Shown here in pieces: positions 10,267 to 22,256 of a DNA stretch of 64,000 bases; position 1 is the first letter of the stretch, and each line of letters opens with the position of its first letter. Source of the DNA: Micromussa lordhowensis (Eukaryota; Cnidaria; Anthozoa; Scleractinia; Lobophylliidae); contig OZ026608.1 of assembly GCA_964020085.1 (NCBI GenBank), positions 8,519,679-8,583,678 of the forward strand, written 5' to 3'. The translations under genes were made by a program, and so were the position numbers. The notes beneath the pieces were generated by a model. That model searched no databases and had not been told where the DNA came from. It was given only the letters and a program-made list of their open reading frames with translations.

Positions 10267-12622
10267 ATGAAGTTCGCTTGCGCATTCCTCATCCTCGTGG
10301 TTATCGCCTTCTGCTTTGCTGAAGGACAAAAATCTCTCCTAGATTCCAGCTCACCTCAGGGTATTCCGGGTATGTGACAAATACTGTTGAAAATATAAAA
10401 TCCGAAGAAGAAGAGGACTGAGATGTAATTTAACTACAAATAATTGCGAAAACGTTGCCGACAACCCTAAACCCTTGTGGTTAAAAGTTTTAAAAGTTAA
10501 AAAAAAAACATCGACGACATTTCGACGTTCGCTGAACGTAATTATTAATTCAAAAATGAATAAAAGAGAAATCCTTAGAGGCATGAATTAACTAGTATAA
10601 TAAAAATGTGGTGATAATATTATCTGGTATTAGCACACACAGTCACGTAAAATGTTTGGCGAGATTAGAGTCTTTTTGAGTGCTAAATTAAAGATAAAAT
10701 CGCATGGGATTAGTTGGACTGCTAAAGCCCTTTCGTTGAAATACAGATCGAAATTGGCTCAAAATATGAAAATGTAACAAGCTATTGTTTAAATTACTAG
10801 AATAGCAACGAAATGAAAGTAACTCAAGACAATCACCGACGATAAGTTTAACTTGAAATTTTAAAGAGTAGAAATTTGAGGCATTTTTGTTGGCTTTGTT
10901 ATCCTGTTTTGCAATCTGTTTCAATCCACAATACAGTGGAAAAACTGCAAATGAATAACATCAAAATATTTTAAAAACAGTTTTCAATTACGTTTCGTAA
11001 AATCAAACAAAATCAACCAAAGAGTACAGACATTCCAGTGAACTAATCAAAACGAGAGCCTACAAGAGGCAATGAGGCTTTATGAAGGTATCTACTAAAG
11101 TTATATGCCATAAATATAGATTACTTCATAGCAAGTGCTTTGTACGGATTTTTATTCATTCGTTTCAAAACTTTGGAAAACGAACGAGTGAGCGCAGCGA
11201 ACGAGTGAGTTTCCCTATGTTTTGCAACGAGTTTTTTTTTTATTGTATATGTAGCGAGAATTAAACATATTCTTTAAATCAGTTTTATTTTTCCCGATAA
11301 CATGCGCTTTCATGCAGAACAGCAAAAAATTCAAGACTGATCTAAATGACCAAACGTAGTAAAAACCAAATCCGTTTTCCCGTCCAGCAACAAGCAGAAA
11401 AAGAGCCTACACAAGCTTAAGTATAATACGGGGGAATTCGTATTAAAAATACAAAATGTGAAATCTTTTTGTTTGTCCCTAATCACTGTCTGATTCAATC
11501 ATGTAATGACGGCGCTTCGTGCTGTGCAAAGACAAATTCAGACTCTGCTGGCCTACGCTGTTTATAGAAATGTTAAATGTTCCTCCTTGAATGGTCACCC
11601 CTTGAAACAGAGATCAGACTTGCTTTAGGCGATGTTGGCAGAAGCTGAAATGCTAGCGATCAAGATGTTGGATAGATTCCGCTGCTGTTTCGAAAGTGAA
11701 CTAAAACTGGAAGCCGAAGCCATTTTCGAAACACAAACTTTAAGCGGGCGCTGATTTCAAGACCACGCTTTTCGGAAGCCATTTGAGTGTTTTGCTCTGA
11801 TTGGCTAAGTGATTCTACTCTGTGAAGAATGTGAACGCGAAGCTGATTGGACGTATCGCTATTTTACTTTAAGTGAAAATATAGCACAAATAGAATTCTA
11901 TTTGCAATGCTAATTCTATATAGAATTCTATTTGCAAGGTTTTTGCCTAAAACTCTCCTACTATACATACAATAAATTTACGTTACTCATGTCACACGTA
12001 AGACCCACAACCTAGATTTTTCAGAAGCACATTAAATTACGGGCCGATCAGTTTCACTGCTTGAACTCAGACTAGTCGAGAAAGCTGCTTCAGGCATGTA
12101 CTGTAGATTGATTGTAAGTTTCAAGAACGTATAATGTTGGTTTGATCGACATCGATTTCACCAGAGATAGTTATTTTCTAACCACATGGAACTTTCATAA
12201 CACTCTTGGCCTCTTACACTTTAGACGTAGTCAAAACACGAATGTTTTGAATCCGATTGTTAGTGTCGTTAGCTATGAGCTAACCGGTTCCTAATAGGAC
12301 AACTTCAACAAATTTAAGTTCTAACATAGTGCCGACAGTGGCTTAGGAAATAAAAAACAAAAGAAACTGTTAAATGCTACAGGGTATAAATAAAAGACAA
12401 ATCTTATATTTGATTATTTCATCGGGACTCAGAGAACAGAATTACATTTTAAACAAATAATTTCTTCGTTTACGACTTAGTTGTAATCATGTTTTTATTA
12501 CAGGTTGCTATGACAAAAATTCCAAACAATTCTGCAAGCGGTTTAGGAGATTTTGTGCATATGACGATCAAAATGGCGAATACATGAGAGAACATTGTCG
12601 CTTTCGATGTGGTTGTGTCTGA
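10267..12622 (+). CDS. ShK/aurelin-like secreted cysteine-rich peptide
   Basis: The CDS joins 10267-10369 and 12504-12622 (73 aa). Exon 1 holds a signal peptide (hydrophobic core residues 5-16, likely cleavage near Ala18) and a short linker; it ends at donor GTATGT. The acceptor TTATTACAG at 12503 restores frame (phase 1). Exon 2 carries six cysteines at residues 36, 45, 52, 66, 70 and 72, spaced x8, x6, x13, x3, x1. The first five spacings are those of the jellyfish antimicrobial peptide aurelin, a ShKT-fold peptide. The final pair is C-x-C, where ShK domains normally have C-x2-C, so it is a variant. ShKT peptides act as secreted potassium-channel toxins or antimicrobials (family knowledge); which applies here is unknown. 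The region is rich in Arg and Lys. A third exon (16049 on) follows the stop. The AATAAA at 16207-16212 is the likely poly(A) signal. Confidence 0.8.
11175..11215. repeat. Fold-back remnant with GAGCGCAGCGAACGAG motif
   Basis: The string cgaacgagtgagcgcagcg is close to the centre of the repeat at 16540 (gaacgagcgcagcgagtgag). It lies in intron 1 of the ShK-like gene and explains the small open frame there. Confidence 0.4.
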
Positions 12623-13162
12623 GGTAAGTAACCCTTCAGTAATGTACTGCAAAGGTTCAAACTTAATAAACTATCTTTATAACATAGCCTTAGCAAATCG
12701 CGCGTTCTGACTGGCTTATACGCTCGATCCATTTGCCCGTGGGCTGCACGCTGACATCATTAGTTTTTGACGTCAATTTTTTTTGTTGACACGATAATTC
12801 CTATTTTTTTTCTCCTAAAATACGGGGACGAAATCTAATAGTTCTGCGGAGATGAGGAAGATGATTCCTGTGAGCTACCAAATTTCGAGCTCAGGTTTTT
12901 TCCAGACCTCCAACTAAGAGATTTGCTAATTTAAGCGAGCACTCCGAGAAGGAGCTGAATCATCTAGTCGATGAAAGACACTCGGAGAATACCCAATTGC
13001 AAAAATCAACAAACTGGTCTGCATCAACCTTTTGAGGTTAGTAATGCATAGTGACAATATTAGAAAGAATTTTTCAGGGATTTGGCGGCAATCAAACTCA
13101 GCAAAAGCTTTCATCTGGCGTCGAAAGGGCTTGTTGTAAAATACGCAACGCAATATATTAAG

Positions 13163-13309
13163 CAATTATTGGATGAGGTTGAGCATGATATCATGAATTA
13201 TCAAAACCGATGTCTGTGTTATCTGCCGAAGCCGAAGGCTGAGGCAGATAACACAGACACGAGGTTTTGATAATTCATGATATCATGCGAAAACCGAATT
13301 CAATAATTG
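13163..13309. repeat. Near-perfect fold-back element (~147 bp)
   Basis: Inner arms run 13183-13230 and 13240-13288 (gcatgatatcatgaattatc against its complement, and tgtctgtgttatctgcc against its complement). Outer arms include caattattg and caataattg. The centre is gaagccgaaggctgagg. The right flank (aattcaataattgttttatt) closely matches that of the fold-back at 48773-48910, so the two are probably one family. It sits in intron 2 of the ShK-like gene. Confidence 0.8.
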
Positions 13310-14511
13310 TTTTATTATACATTTTTCATAAATTCATACTCAGAAACAGAAACAGAAACGATTCTGATGTAATTGTGACTAGCGTGGTCATTGCACTTCT
13401 AGGGTGAAATTTGGTGGTTTGCTACCGCTAAATGTTAAAATCTAACATTGAAAGAAATATCTTTGGAGCTCTGAAGCGATTGCCCCGTGCTTCATGATTA
13501 TCAAATAACTTTACGAAAATGTGGAAAGCAATGTAACTTATTCGTCCTGCATCTGCGCTGAATACCACGACGTTTTTGTTGATATTTTTCTACAATACAA
13601 AAATGTTGATTGTGTCTACAGTGGACAAAAACAATTATGCCGACAACTCTTCGCCAATGCTCTTTAATGCAACAAACAATACAACTGAAACAGTAAATGC
13701 AGTTTCGACGTGAACAAAACACAACTAAATCCTTCTGTTCCTAAAAACTTTAAAGATAATAGTTTTACTGAGCTTTAATAAAGAAAGTTTTATAAAATAT
13801 TGGTAGCCTCTGATCCCGGCTTCAGTTTTGCTCGATCGCTCGATCGTGAATTAAATGGACAGCCGCTGGAAGGAACGACTGCATCGTCCACAAATATAAG
13901 GTTACATTTCTGACATTTTTCTTTAAGCCTCAGTTTTCTGTTCAGTTAAGCTTATTTTACCAAATAACGAAAGTGACAAAGATCATTTTTTAAAAGCCAT
14001 TCTTGCAATCAATTTCAGCCTTAGACGTGCAACTTATCAATTTGAGGAAAGGAAAACGTAATCCACAAACCTGCTATTGAAGGAGAGCATCTTAATGACT
14101 TTAAAGCTAGGGGTATTTGTTCGATTTCTTCCCCATTCCTGAGAGAGACGGCTCAATGACTGAAGGCTTCAGCCATGCACTATCCACAGTGTGCAGCTTG
14201 TCTTCAATTCTTCGGAAACTGATCCAAGTTTAAATCACTTTTGAGAAATGCTTTCAACGACTGCAATTTTTGTTTGTTGCCAGCTTGATATTTAAGTTAA
14301 CTGAGCACATCTAAGTTGTTTCTTTGTCCAAGATCGAGAAAAACGTAAACTATAAACTGGCCGTGAAAAATGTTGATGTGTCGCTTTGTCAGATTTTTGA
14401 ATGCGCGGTTTGTAGTGCTTTTGGCTTCATGTAAAGCAGGATCGATAGGAAAGATGTTAAAAGACTTAATGCTATAAAAGAAATGGTATGCGTGTAGCAG
14501 TGTAACTATTG

Positions 14512-14620
14512 AGTTATGGGTGCACTTGGGAGGTTTGCTAAGAACTCAAGAAGCTAGAGTCTTCTAGAGTCCTCTTACGCTTCGTTCGTGCTTAGCAGCC
14601 TCGCGCGTGCATCCATAACT
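14512..14620. repeat. Short fold-back/MITE (~109 bp)
   Basis: The left end agttatgggtgcac and the right end gtgcatccataact are inverted repeats; inner arms gctaag and cttagc also pair. The loop contains cttacgcttcgttcgtg. It lies within intron 2 of the ShK-like gene. Confidence 0.6.
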
Positions 14621-14761
14621 TTAAGTATGTTACGTTTATTTGAAATATTTGTTTCCTCTGTTTCAGTGGCATGCCTGTAAACCAGCTAAAGTTTAGTGCT
14701 TGTATAGCTAAGTTCATCACCACTATAAAATAAGATTTACATTTACAATTTTACGAGAGGT

Positions 14762-14828
14762 GGAGGGCTGGGGCCTCCGGATTGCAACACCAGCGCCCTA
14801 AGCCACTCGACCACGCTGCCTCCAGAGG
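14762..14828 (-). repeat. tRNA-like (Leu/Ser-like) SINE head, degenerate
   Basis: On the minus strand the segment begins GGAGGCAGCGTGGTCGAGTGG, containing a box A-like TGGTCGAGTGG, followed by a Leu/Ser-type arm. A proper box B is not visible, so it is not called as a functional tRNA. It is most likely a remnant of a tRNA-derived SINE. Confidence 0.45.
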
Positions 14829-15185
14829 TGAAAACATTCCAAGTCACGCCCACAAAACAGGGTCTTGGTACCTCTTAGGGGTTCTTTTCAAAATTGCGAT
14901 GAGTACCTTCTCCCTATATGGGAGTTCCCATCGGGACGGAAGTATGTTTGGTAGGATAGGAGCTATCCACACACCATAAACACACTTTCAAGAATTAATG
15001 AACAATAACAATAATTGAAATCTTTATAGCGTAAATGTGGGATAAATGATCAAATGTGCTTCACAGTACATGAAATGCTGCGCCCATAGAATAAAATTAA
15101 AGTTTTATTTCAAAATAGAAAAACGTTTAGGTTAAAATTACGTTAAAAAGGCTTAACCGAGGGAAGGGCTGTTACGTTTACAATA

Positions 15186-15345
15186 CAATGGAATCCCGAT
15201 TTCTCGAATCTCCAGGGGAAACGCAAATTGGTTCGAGAAATCGGGGGTAAAATTAGAGTGTTTGACTGAGGAGAGGGAACGACTTTTGGTTCGAGTTATC
15301 GGGAGGTTAGAAAAAATGAGGGTTCGAGAAATCGGAATTCCACTG
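15186..15345. mobile_element. Tc1/mariner-pogo type MITE (160 bp, TA target)
   Basis: The left end CAATGGAATCCCGATTTCTC and the right end (reverse complement CAGTGGAATTCCGATTTCTC) are inverted repeats of about 24 bp, flanked by TA on both sides (15184-15185 and 15346-15347). The CAGTGGAA start and TA duplication fit pogo/Tigger-type elements. Internal segments repeat the TTCGAGAAATCGGG motif. Confidence 0.75.
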
Positions 15346-15660
15346 TACATAGTTACAAAGAAGACAATATTATGTCACTGGGTAAACTACTTCATTGTGA
15401 TTGGCTGAGAGCTTAAGCTTGCATTCATGATTTTTTCTGTTATACAATAAAAAACTTATTATGACATCTGGAAACTCGAGCATTTCGGGATTTACACTAT
15501 GCACTGTATTTGAAAATTATCTCAAATTGTACCTGCGCAAGGGCTCCTTCAATTTTGCGAGAATTTCCAAAAACCACTAGCAATGAAGCATTTTAGTTGA
15601 GCTTGCAGTCATACCTTTACCTACACTATTGAACGTGGTATGCTGTTAGTATAATTCTTA

Positions 15661-15981
15661 TTCGTACCTTTGGTAGGTAGGGCCTGAATACGAGCCAAGT
15701 GGCCCATAAGGCCTGCTCATCTCTGGTTTCAGTAGCAGTTTAAGTAGCGACTAGAAGTACTTCTACTAACCTCCCCCCCCCTCCCCGGATGGAATGCTAG
15801 TCCATCGCAGGGTTACCCCCAGCATTAAATTCGCCGTTAGTCATTTATACAACTGGGTGGAGAGAGGCACAGTGAGAGTCAAGTGTCATGTCCAAGAACA
15901 CAATACAATCTCCCCGGCCAGGGCTTGAACCAGGACCGCTCGATCCGGAGACGAGCGCACTAACCATGAGGCCACCGCGAC
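15661..15981 (-). mobile_element. tRNA-derived SINE, copy 1
   Basis: Read on the minus strand, it starts GTCGCGGTGGCCTCATGGTT. It contains box A TGGCCTCATGG and box B GGTTCAAGCCC at tRNA spacing, then a body with TTGTGTTCTTGGACATGACA, and a tail with pairing GC-rich segments. The copy at 60355-60655 shares head, body and tail. An internal C-run lies at about 15773-15784. Confidence 0.8.
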
Positions 15982-16048
15982 TTCTTTGGAGTTATTAATT
16001 TACGATTATACAATTAACTTACAATTTTCTCCATTTTGTTTCCCACAG

Positions 16049-16212
16049 GGAAGAAGGATCGCTTCAAAAAGAAGACATCAAAGATTAAAAAGAAATCTGA
16101 AAATCTTAAACTTAAAATAATTTAATTGCGATAAACTGTCTTTCAAATTAACACTGTTTATTTAAGACCGTCATAGATATAAATGATTCATGTATGTTTC
16201 AAGGTAAATAAA
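16049..16212 (+). other. Third exon of the ShK-like gene with an in-frame lysine-rich tail after the stop
   Basis: Exon 2 of the ShK-like gene ends one base after its TGA (12620-12622), at donor GTAAGT (12624). The acceptor TTTGTTTCCCACAG at 16048 starts this exon. If spliced, the base left over from exon 2 plus gg keeps the original frame open for 25 more codons (11 of them Lys) to TAA at 16123-16125. AATAAA follows at 16207. The exon is probably 3' UTR as read, but the open in-frame basic tail suggests an ancestral longer C-terminus or stop readthrough (inference). Confidence 0.55.
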
Positions 16213-16511
16213 GAGGCATGTGTAAACAATACATTGTTTGTTTCACTTGGAAAAATATAACGCCCGGGCGGAATGTGGGGTTTGGACGTCTGGATAAAGT
16301 TTACACAAGGTAGATGAGTTAATGAACCGCTGTGCATGTTTACTTGTATTGAATTGCTTTTAGCAGTTAGCACGGTTAGGTCGGTTCTGGCGGGTTAGCA
16401 CGGTTAGGCTTGCTTGTGGTTAGTTTCATTCCATTTTTCTTGGGGTTAGTTTTACTCCACTTTGCTTGCGGTCAGCTGCTTCATTTGTATGTTAGGGTAA
16501 CTCTATGTATA

Positions 16512-16600
16512 GGTTATTTCACGGTTGGTGTAACCAACGAACGAGCGCAGCGAGTGAGTTTGTTTTACACAACGAGTGAATAAAAATCGTACAAGAGAAC
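16512..16600. repeat. Palindromic repeat remnant next to the Crypton relic
   Basis: It contains gaacgagcgcagcgagtgag, with partly inverted flanks aggttatttcacggttggtg and ccgcgaaataac. It resembles the centre of the repeat at 11175. Confidence 0.45.
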
Positions 16601-16616
16601 TAACCGCGAAATAACT

Positions 16617-18497
16617 TATTTATTTTATACATACCGAGATTCATAAGCGAACAGAACTCCAAGATAAACATATCTTTATTTTCTTACAAAGGAGAACAGC
16701 GCGCGGTCAAGCCGCCTCACAGTTCGAGAGTTGCACTGAAATGGCTTCCTTGTAAAATACTTTACAACTAAATTATCAAGCAAAAATGCCGTGAAAAGGC
16801 AGCACTAGTTAGATGACAATAAGACATCCTGAAAATGTGTCGAAATAGTTCTACTGAAGTTCAAAATTTGACATACAGAAGTGAAAACCCGAGACTTTCT
16901 TGTTGCTTACCAGAAACCGCATGCTTGAATTGACAAACACTAGTCGGAATCCGAATCAAGAGGTTTGATTCTTTTATAAGTTTTGTTAGGGTTTTCCTCT
17001 CGCAGTGAAAGAGTCGGCGATTGATTTAAAGTGTTAATTGCCACACTAATATGTCCTCCGCTTATAACAGCACCCGAAAAGAGAAAGGGGCTGCTGTGCT
17101 GCTTGCTTGCTTTCCTAAGAAAACGTTGGACGAAATGTTCCAGGTGGATATTGGTCAAACTCGTGCTTTCTTCTCTCCGGAATAGAAGAGCCAGACTGTG
17201 GAGCTATTTCTCCCGAACTCAGTCCAGTGAGAGTGTTAAACATGTTCAACTGTTGTTTCTGTGAGACGGTAGAGTAGTTAGTGATACTCTGAACGTTTTT
17301 GTGTCCTGACAGTTGCATAATATCAGTTGGCGGCACGTCGTTGTTGACTAAAGTTTGAATCATAGTTTTTCTGCCGCTGTGGTTTTTGAAGTTTGGCCCG
17401 AGTCCGGCTTTCTGTGCCATTGTTTTCATTAAGGTATTTAGTGTATTCACACCAACTGGATTTTTTTAACCAAGGTTTCCTGGAGCCAGATTTTACATTG
17501 TTTACAGCCAAGTAAAACGGTCATGCATCGTCGGTATTCATTTCCGCGGGTCGCTTTTCTGCGTAGACTTTGTAGGTCTTTACTGGACATTTCTCGTTGC
17601 TCTGAATAGCAAACATTTTTGTTGCAATGGTTCTTACATTCCGAGGATCGTTTCCTGATCGAGTTTCCGTTTCTCTTTCATTGAATTCGAGGTACTCCTG
17701 CCCTGTGGAAGTTTGACAAAGTTTTAGGTCTCCCCAACACATTTCTCTGTGCTCTTTGCAGCCTCGTAACCCGAAATGGATTGTGTTGTTAAACCACACC
17801 GTGTTTAAAAGCGCCTCTGCCGTCACGGTGGAACTTCCCAAGAGATCCTTTTCATACAGAACTTGCTTCCTCGCTTAAAGCAGCAGAAGCATTAGCTTGT
17901 TGCCCTTGCCTTTCCGTTTTAGATCCCTTTGCTTTGACTGAAGCGCTTTCCGAGTTTGTTCGAACTGGACGTCTTTCATAAGGCAAAGTCCATACCTTTT
18001 TTCTTCAAATGGCGCTCAAAGCTAGCGAAGAATGCCCTTAAGGAAGGCTCGTATTCTCCGTTGTCTTCTTTTTTTCGAACCGTTATAAGGAACTCGCTGA
18101 GAAACTTGTACAGCTCTTGAGGAGCCAATTCGTCCATTTGTCTCGTCTCGCCTTTCAAAACAAGAAATTCGTGGAACAGAGCAACATCGTGTTTGGTCTT
18201 TTTCTTGGTGTTTTCATTTTCCTGTCCGTCTATGAACTCTTCTATTGATGAATCTAGGCTCTGAAAACGGTTACTCTGATTTGAAGCCATCCTTCGAAAG
18301 AAAAATGCGCCTAAGCTCTTAGAAATGTGCTGTTGGTCACTCAAGAGGAGCGGTGAGCAAGCGACACGGTTTTGTTCACTAGTGAAAATAATGATATAAC
18401 CAATCAGAGCGCTGCTCTAGCGCGAAGAGATTATTTTTATCTCGATGCTTTTTGGCGCGTAAATCTCGGTATGTATATAATAAATTAATTTATTATA
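16617..18497. mobile_element. Crypton-like DNA transposon relic with short inverted ends
   Basis: Left end ttattttatacataccgag (16619-16638) and right end ctcggtatgtatataataa (about 18465-18483) form an imperfect inverted repeat with a 15-bp identical core (atacataccgagatt). The tyrosine-recombinase relic lies between them. Cryptons are normally described without TIRs, so the ends may belong to a host MITE or be a genuine feature. No target duplication was established. Confidence 0.5.
16940..18293 (-). pseudogene. Crypton-type tyrosine recombinase (DUF3504-like), broken
   Basis: Reading from a likely ATG at 18293 on the minus strand: an N-terminal region with the DUF3504/ZMYM-type signature (LAPQELYKFLSEFLITVRKK, then YEPSLRAF) ends at 17976. 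The middle region (17841-17521) contains the first catalytic Arg in FGLRGCKEHREMCWGD. The C-terminal catalytic part (17450-17115) shows NHSGRKT, LSGHKN and the Tyr of SITNYS, giving the R-H-R-H-Y set. The tail (to 16940) has FSGAVISGGHISVAINT. The frame is lost at about 17976, about 17865, a TGA at 17521-17519, about 17460 and about 17130, so no active enzyme can be made. These recombinases are also domesticated in animals, but the breaks argue for a dead transposon. Confidence 0.8.
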
Positions 18498-18540
18498 CTG
18501 TTCATTACATGTAGTTTAAATTTTGAGAGTTCTGGCAGCT

Positions 18541-18602
18541 AGCAGCACGGTGGTACATTGGTAAGAGAGGTCACGTTGGTCCGGGTTCGACGCCCAGTCA
18601 AT
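18541..18602 (+). repeat. tRNA-like SINE head fragment
   Basis: The segment carries TGGTACATTGG (box A-like) and GGTTCGACGCC (perfect box B consensus) at about tRNA spacing. The acceptor stem does not pair convincingly, so it is interpreted as a SINE promoter remnant, not a tRNA gene. Confidence 0.45.
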
Positions 18603-18609
18603 GCAAAGT

Positions 18610-20790
18610 TATACAGTTCTTTTCCTCTTAAAAAAGTCATGACCTCAAATTTGAAGTCAAACATGATAGATGACATAGTGTTTCTTCGTGTAGGAAACCG
18701 AGAGAAAGCCAACCTCAATCTACGCGTGTGAGTCAGAAACATCCGTTTCACTTTGTGCGATGTTTTTCTTCAGATCTATCGAGTCATGGTAGTAGAATAT
18801 ATTTCCCTGTCGTAGAGGAAACCAAGAATTCCATCGATTTCACCGTTCGGTTTTCACTCAATACATACAGGTAATTAGTAAATAAAAAGAGCCACTGATT
18901 TGAAAGAGCCACTGATCTTGATGGATAACAGAGGCGTTACTGAACCAAAACAAATTATAGCCTCTAGCTATAGAGTAATTACTTGTTAGGTCAATATCTC
19001 TCGCTCTGTTTTTGCAAGTACTGTCAATATGTTTTCGATTGAACGCCCGGTGCCAAATAAACCCGGGGTCCTAAAGGTAAACAAGCCCCTAACCGTAAAT
19101 TTGAAGTACAATTCACATTAGGGGTAAATGGTAGGAAATATTGTGGTCAATAGTAATGAAACAAAAATAACTGCAAGAGTCACTGATAAGTGTAGCTTTC
19201 ACCGGCCCACGGTTGAAAGGAAGGCTGGGTGCGTTAAATCGATAGAGTATGGTAAACGGCACTATATATGCACAGAAGATACATTTCCTGTATATAGACA
19301 TCTCACTAAGGAATAAGAATAAGACTTTATCAAGCTGACTGACTTTTAGTTATATAGAAAGCTACTTTACAGGTCTAGTCACAACATAAAAAAGACTGAA
19401 GTCATCGAATCTGACCATTTAAAAATTAAGCTTTTTTTCCCATCAGATTTCTCTAATATTTCACTTGAATGCGTTATCCCTGAATTAAAAGTTTAATGAA
19501 GTGGATATTTATTTCATGATTCGAGATTTATTTAACTGTTGAGTTAAAAAAAACACTGTCGCATTTAAGATAATTTCTCATTGTTCTTTCTTCAATAAAC
19601 GAATTAAAAGGTAGGAATATTTATCAATTAAATTTTCTCAACCTGTAAATCTTAAGCAACAGCAAAAAAGCGGGAAGTGACAGGGGGAAATTACGCAACG
19701 AACATTCATAACGAAGTACACAAAATAGAGCGCTCTTCAGTTTATTGGTTACTGCCATGTTAAAGCAGCCCCATTTAAGTTCTGTTTTTCGTGTTTAAAA
19801 AAATGTAAATATGTAATTTGTTTACCCACGGAGCACCAAGGAAGTTCACAAGAACTCGTTCAGAAATGCCCGTGCATTCCAGGATCGAGTTGGAATTTGG
19901 AAATGTTGGTTTTTGAGAAGAGGGGAAAACCGGAATATCAGGAGAAAAACATCTCGGAGCAGAGTAGAGAACCAACAACAATCAACGGTTCTTTAAGTGA
20001 TATGTCATACTTGACAATTTATTTTCCCAATTGCGTCTTCTAATAACGCCACCAATTTACATGTAAAACGTATGGGGGTGTAGGTTTTAATTCGCCTTTT
20101 TTTTACTAATTGAGGCTAAATGTTTCAACACTGTTGTTTTAAAAAGTAAATAATATTCTGTACCAAAAGATTTAATCATACTTATAGCTTTCGTAAAACT
20201 GATAAATTCAGAGTTTGGATTAAACTTGAACAAGTTCCACATCGTTCAATCCGACAATGATGAAAGCTCAAGAGCAAAATCTGTCGAGCGCTTCCAACTA
20301 CTGCCAGGTTTCGTTCAACTTCAAGAGCTGCAAGTCTTCAAGACCAATGTGAAGCCTATTAAGCGTCGTCGCGTCCATATAATGCGTTTTGTTTTGAAAT
20401 ACTTTTTGCCTTAATTATTTTGGCTTGAGATTGTTTACAAGTTTCTTGTTAATCGTTTGAAAAAGTCATTTCCACGATTCCATGTGCAAACGTGTTAACG
20501 AACCATTTTGAGTTCGTAACATTATCAGCTGATCTTCATCAGCCAATCAGTGAATAAAGTGTCAAATCCGCGTCAAATGCTCGCTTCCTGTCTGCAATAA
20601 GATCTTTCGGCACTTCCTCCACTCGAATCTTCTCATGTATCAGCTCAGCCGAAGCTGCTGATGTAATTTCAGCTTTTTGAAAAACTCACTCGTGCAAATT
20701 AATTCCAAATTAAACTCGAAACCATATGATTACCTATACAAATAAAATATGAATGAAATAACAAACTGTGTAGAATTTTATGGTTTCTAT
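18610..20790. other. Intergenic DNA, one coding-like stretch at 20226-20414
   Basis: Mostly AT-rich with no recognised gene. A plus frame at 20226-20414 (about 62 codons, starting from a TTG, with no ATG) has coding-like composition; part reads SSRAKSVERFQLLPG. No homologue is recognised and no splice sites were confirmed, so it is left uncalled. Confidence 0.3.
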
Positions 20791-21957
20791 ACAGTCTGTA
20801 TTTTTTATAAGAATTTTTCCGACTGAGGCTGAATACTTTTATTTTTCTGCCGATTTTAGGCTGAAAATAGTATTGTGAATATTCTTAGTGAATATTCTTA
20901 GATTACAGCGTATGAAATTTCTGTTTTCGAATGTGTTTAGCGTCTGGATGGTACTAGGGTGATTTTTGAGCCAGTCTGCAGGCATCAGATCAAGAGCATC
21001 GATCATACAACTAATGCTGTTTTTGTTGCTTTTTGTCTAGTTTTGCCGTTTAGAAAAGGAACGATTTTCTACGGTTAGTTAAAAACATATAATTTCGTTG
21101 TATTTAAAAAATTTGCAACACAAATAATTATATTCTTTTCATAATCTCAGCCTGGGCTTTATTCTTAAAGTACTCTTAAAATTTCGCAAATTTCAGCCTC
21201 GTCAGAAAAAATTTAAGAGTGTAATTAATATTGTACCCGCCAAGATGTCTATAATGATAAATTGTGTGGAAGTTGAAACTCAAGTCTCAAGAAAACCTCT
21301 GATGACACGTTTCAAATGGAAACTTTGCGTTTAAGATAATTGGTTTCAGGCTAGGCGTCTGACTGAGGTAAACACAGCATCATTTGTTAACACAAATTTG
21401 TTTTCAAGCTTCATTTACGTCGTTGTCATACATCTATCTAATAAAGAATTCATATCAGACGCTTTGCGACTCAAAGCGACTTATTTACTGACAGGTAAAT
21501 AATGAAAATGAAGAGAATCTCTGCTGCATCCCCCGCATTGCGACATTTCGTCTCCATCTTGACATTTAATCTTTTAGTTTAATGAAATATATCCAAAAGC
21601 CCTTAACGAAGTAGTTCTATGAAAATTAATGTATTTCACTTTCTAATGACTTTAATCTCTCAGAGCTTATGGTTTTAAGTAAATCACACTTCTAGGTTTG
21701 CTAGCAATTCGACAAAAGCCTTCTCAAGGTAGAAAAAAAATCACCAGAATGTTTCCTGAACCCAAAAGACTGACAATAATGATAATTAAAACAAAGAATA
21801 GCGCTCGGATGAAACTTGAGTTGAAAAAGTAATATTTTGTAAATTCCACTCAAAACAGGGCAAGTGAAGGAGATAGAGTGAGACAAACATCTACAAGAAG
21901 AGTATAGTGCAATCGAAACGTTTCAGATCCATTTAAAAGGCAGCCGGTCTACATAAC

Positions 21958-22029
21958 AATCAGACCCGTAGCCCGAAAGGGCTACGGGTCAATAGCCCAT
22001 GAGGCGAAGCCGAATGGGCTATTGACCCA

Positions 22030-22060
<31 letters not shown>

Positions 22061-22204
22061 TAGTATCACTCAACTAGTTGGACAGAAAAGGCAATAAAAA
22101 GGTTAGCAAATGCAAGTTGAAGAAATATTTATTTGGGGAAAAAACGAAAGAAAAACGGGCGAATTTCGCTACTCGATGACTATTACTAATAGTCCCCTAG
22201 TAGC

Positions 22205-22242
<38 letters not shown>

Positions 22243-22256
22243 GTTGGGTGATACTA
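21958..22256. mobile_element. Compound fold-back insertion in duplication unit 1
   Basis: The insertion is absent from the same site in unit 2 (ggtctaca joined directly to cttggttaac near 25218). It consists of a dense set of nested hairpins at 21958-22056 (cagacccgtagcccgaaagg; centre gaggcgaagccgaatgg) followed by a 200-bp element. That element has inverted ends GTATCACTCAACTAGT (22063-22078) and ACTAGTTGGGTGATAC (22237-22252). Confidence 0.75.

Noticed and set aside
14762..18602. tRNA genes at 14762-14828 and 18541-18602
   Set aside because: Internal promoter boxes are present but acceptor stems do not pair; treated as SINE heads.
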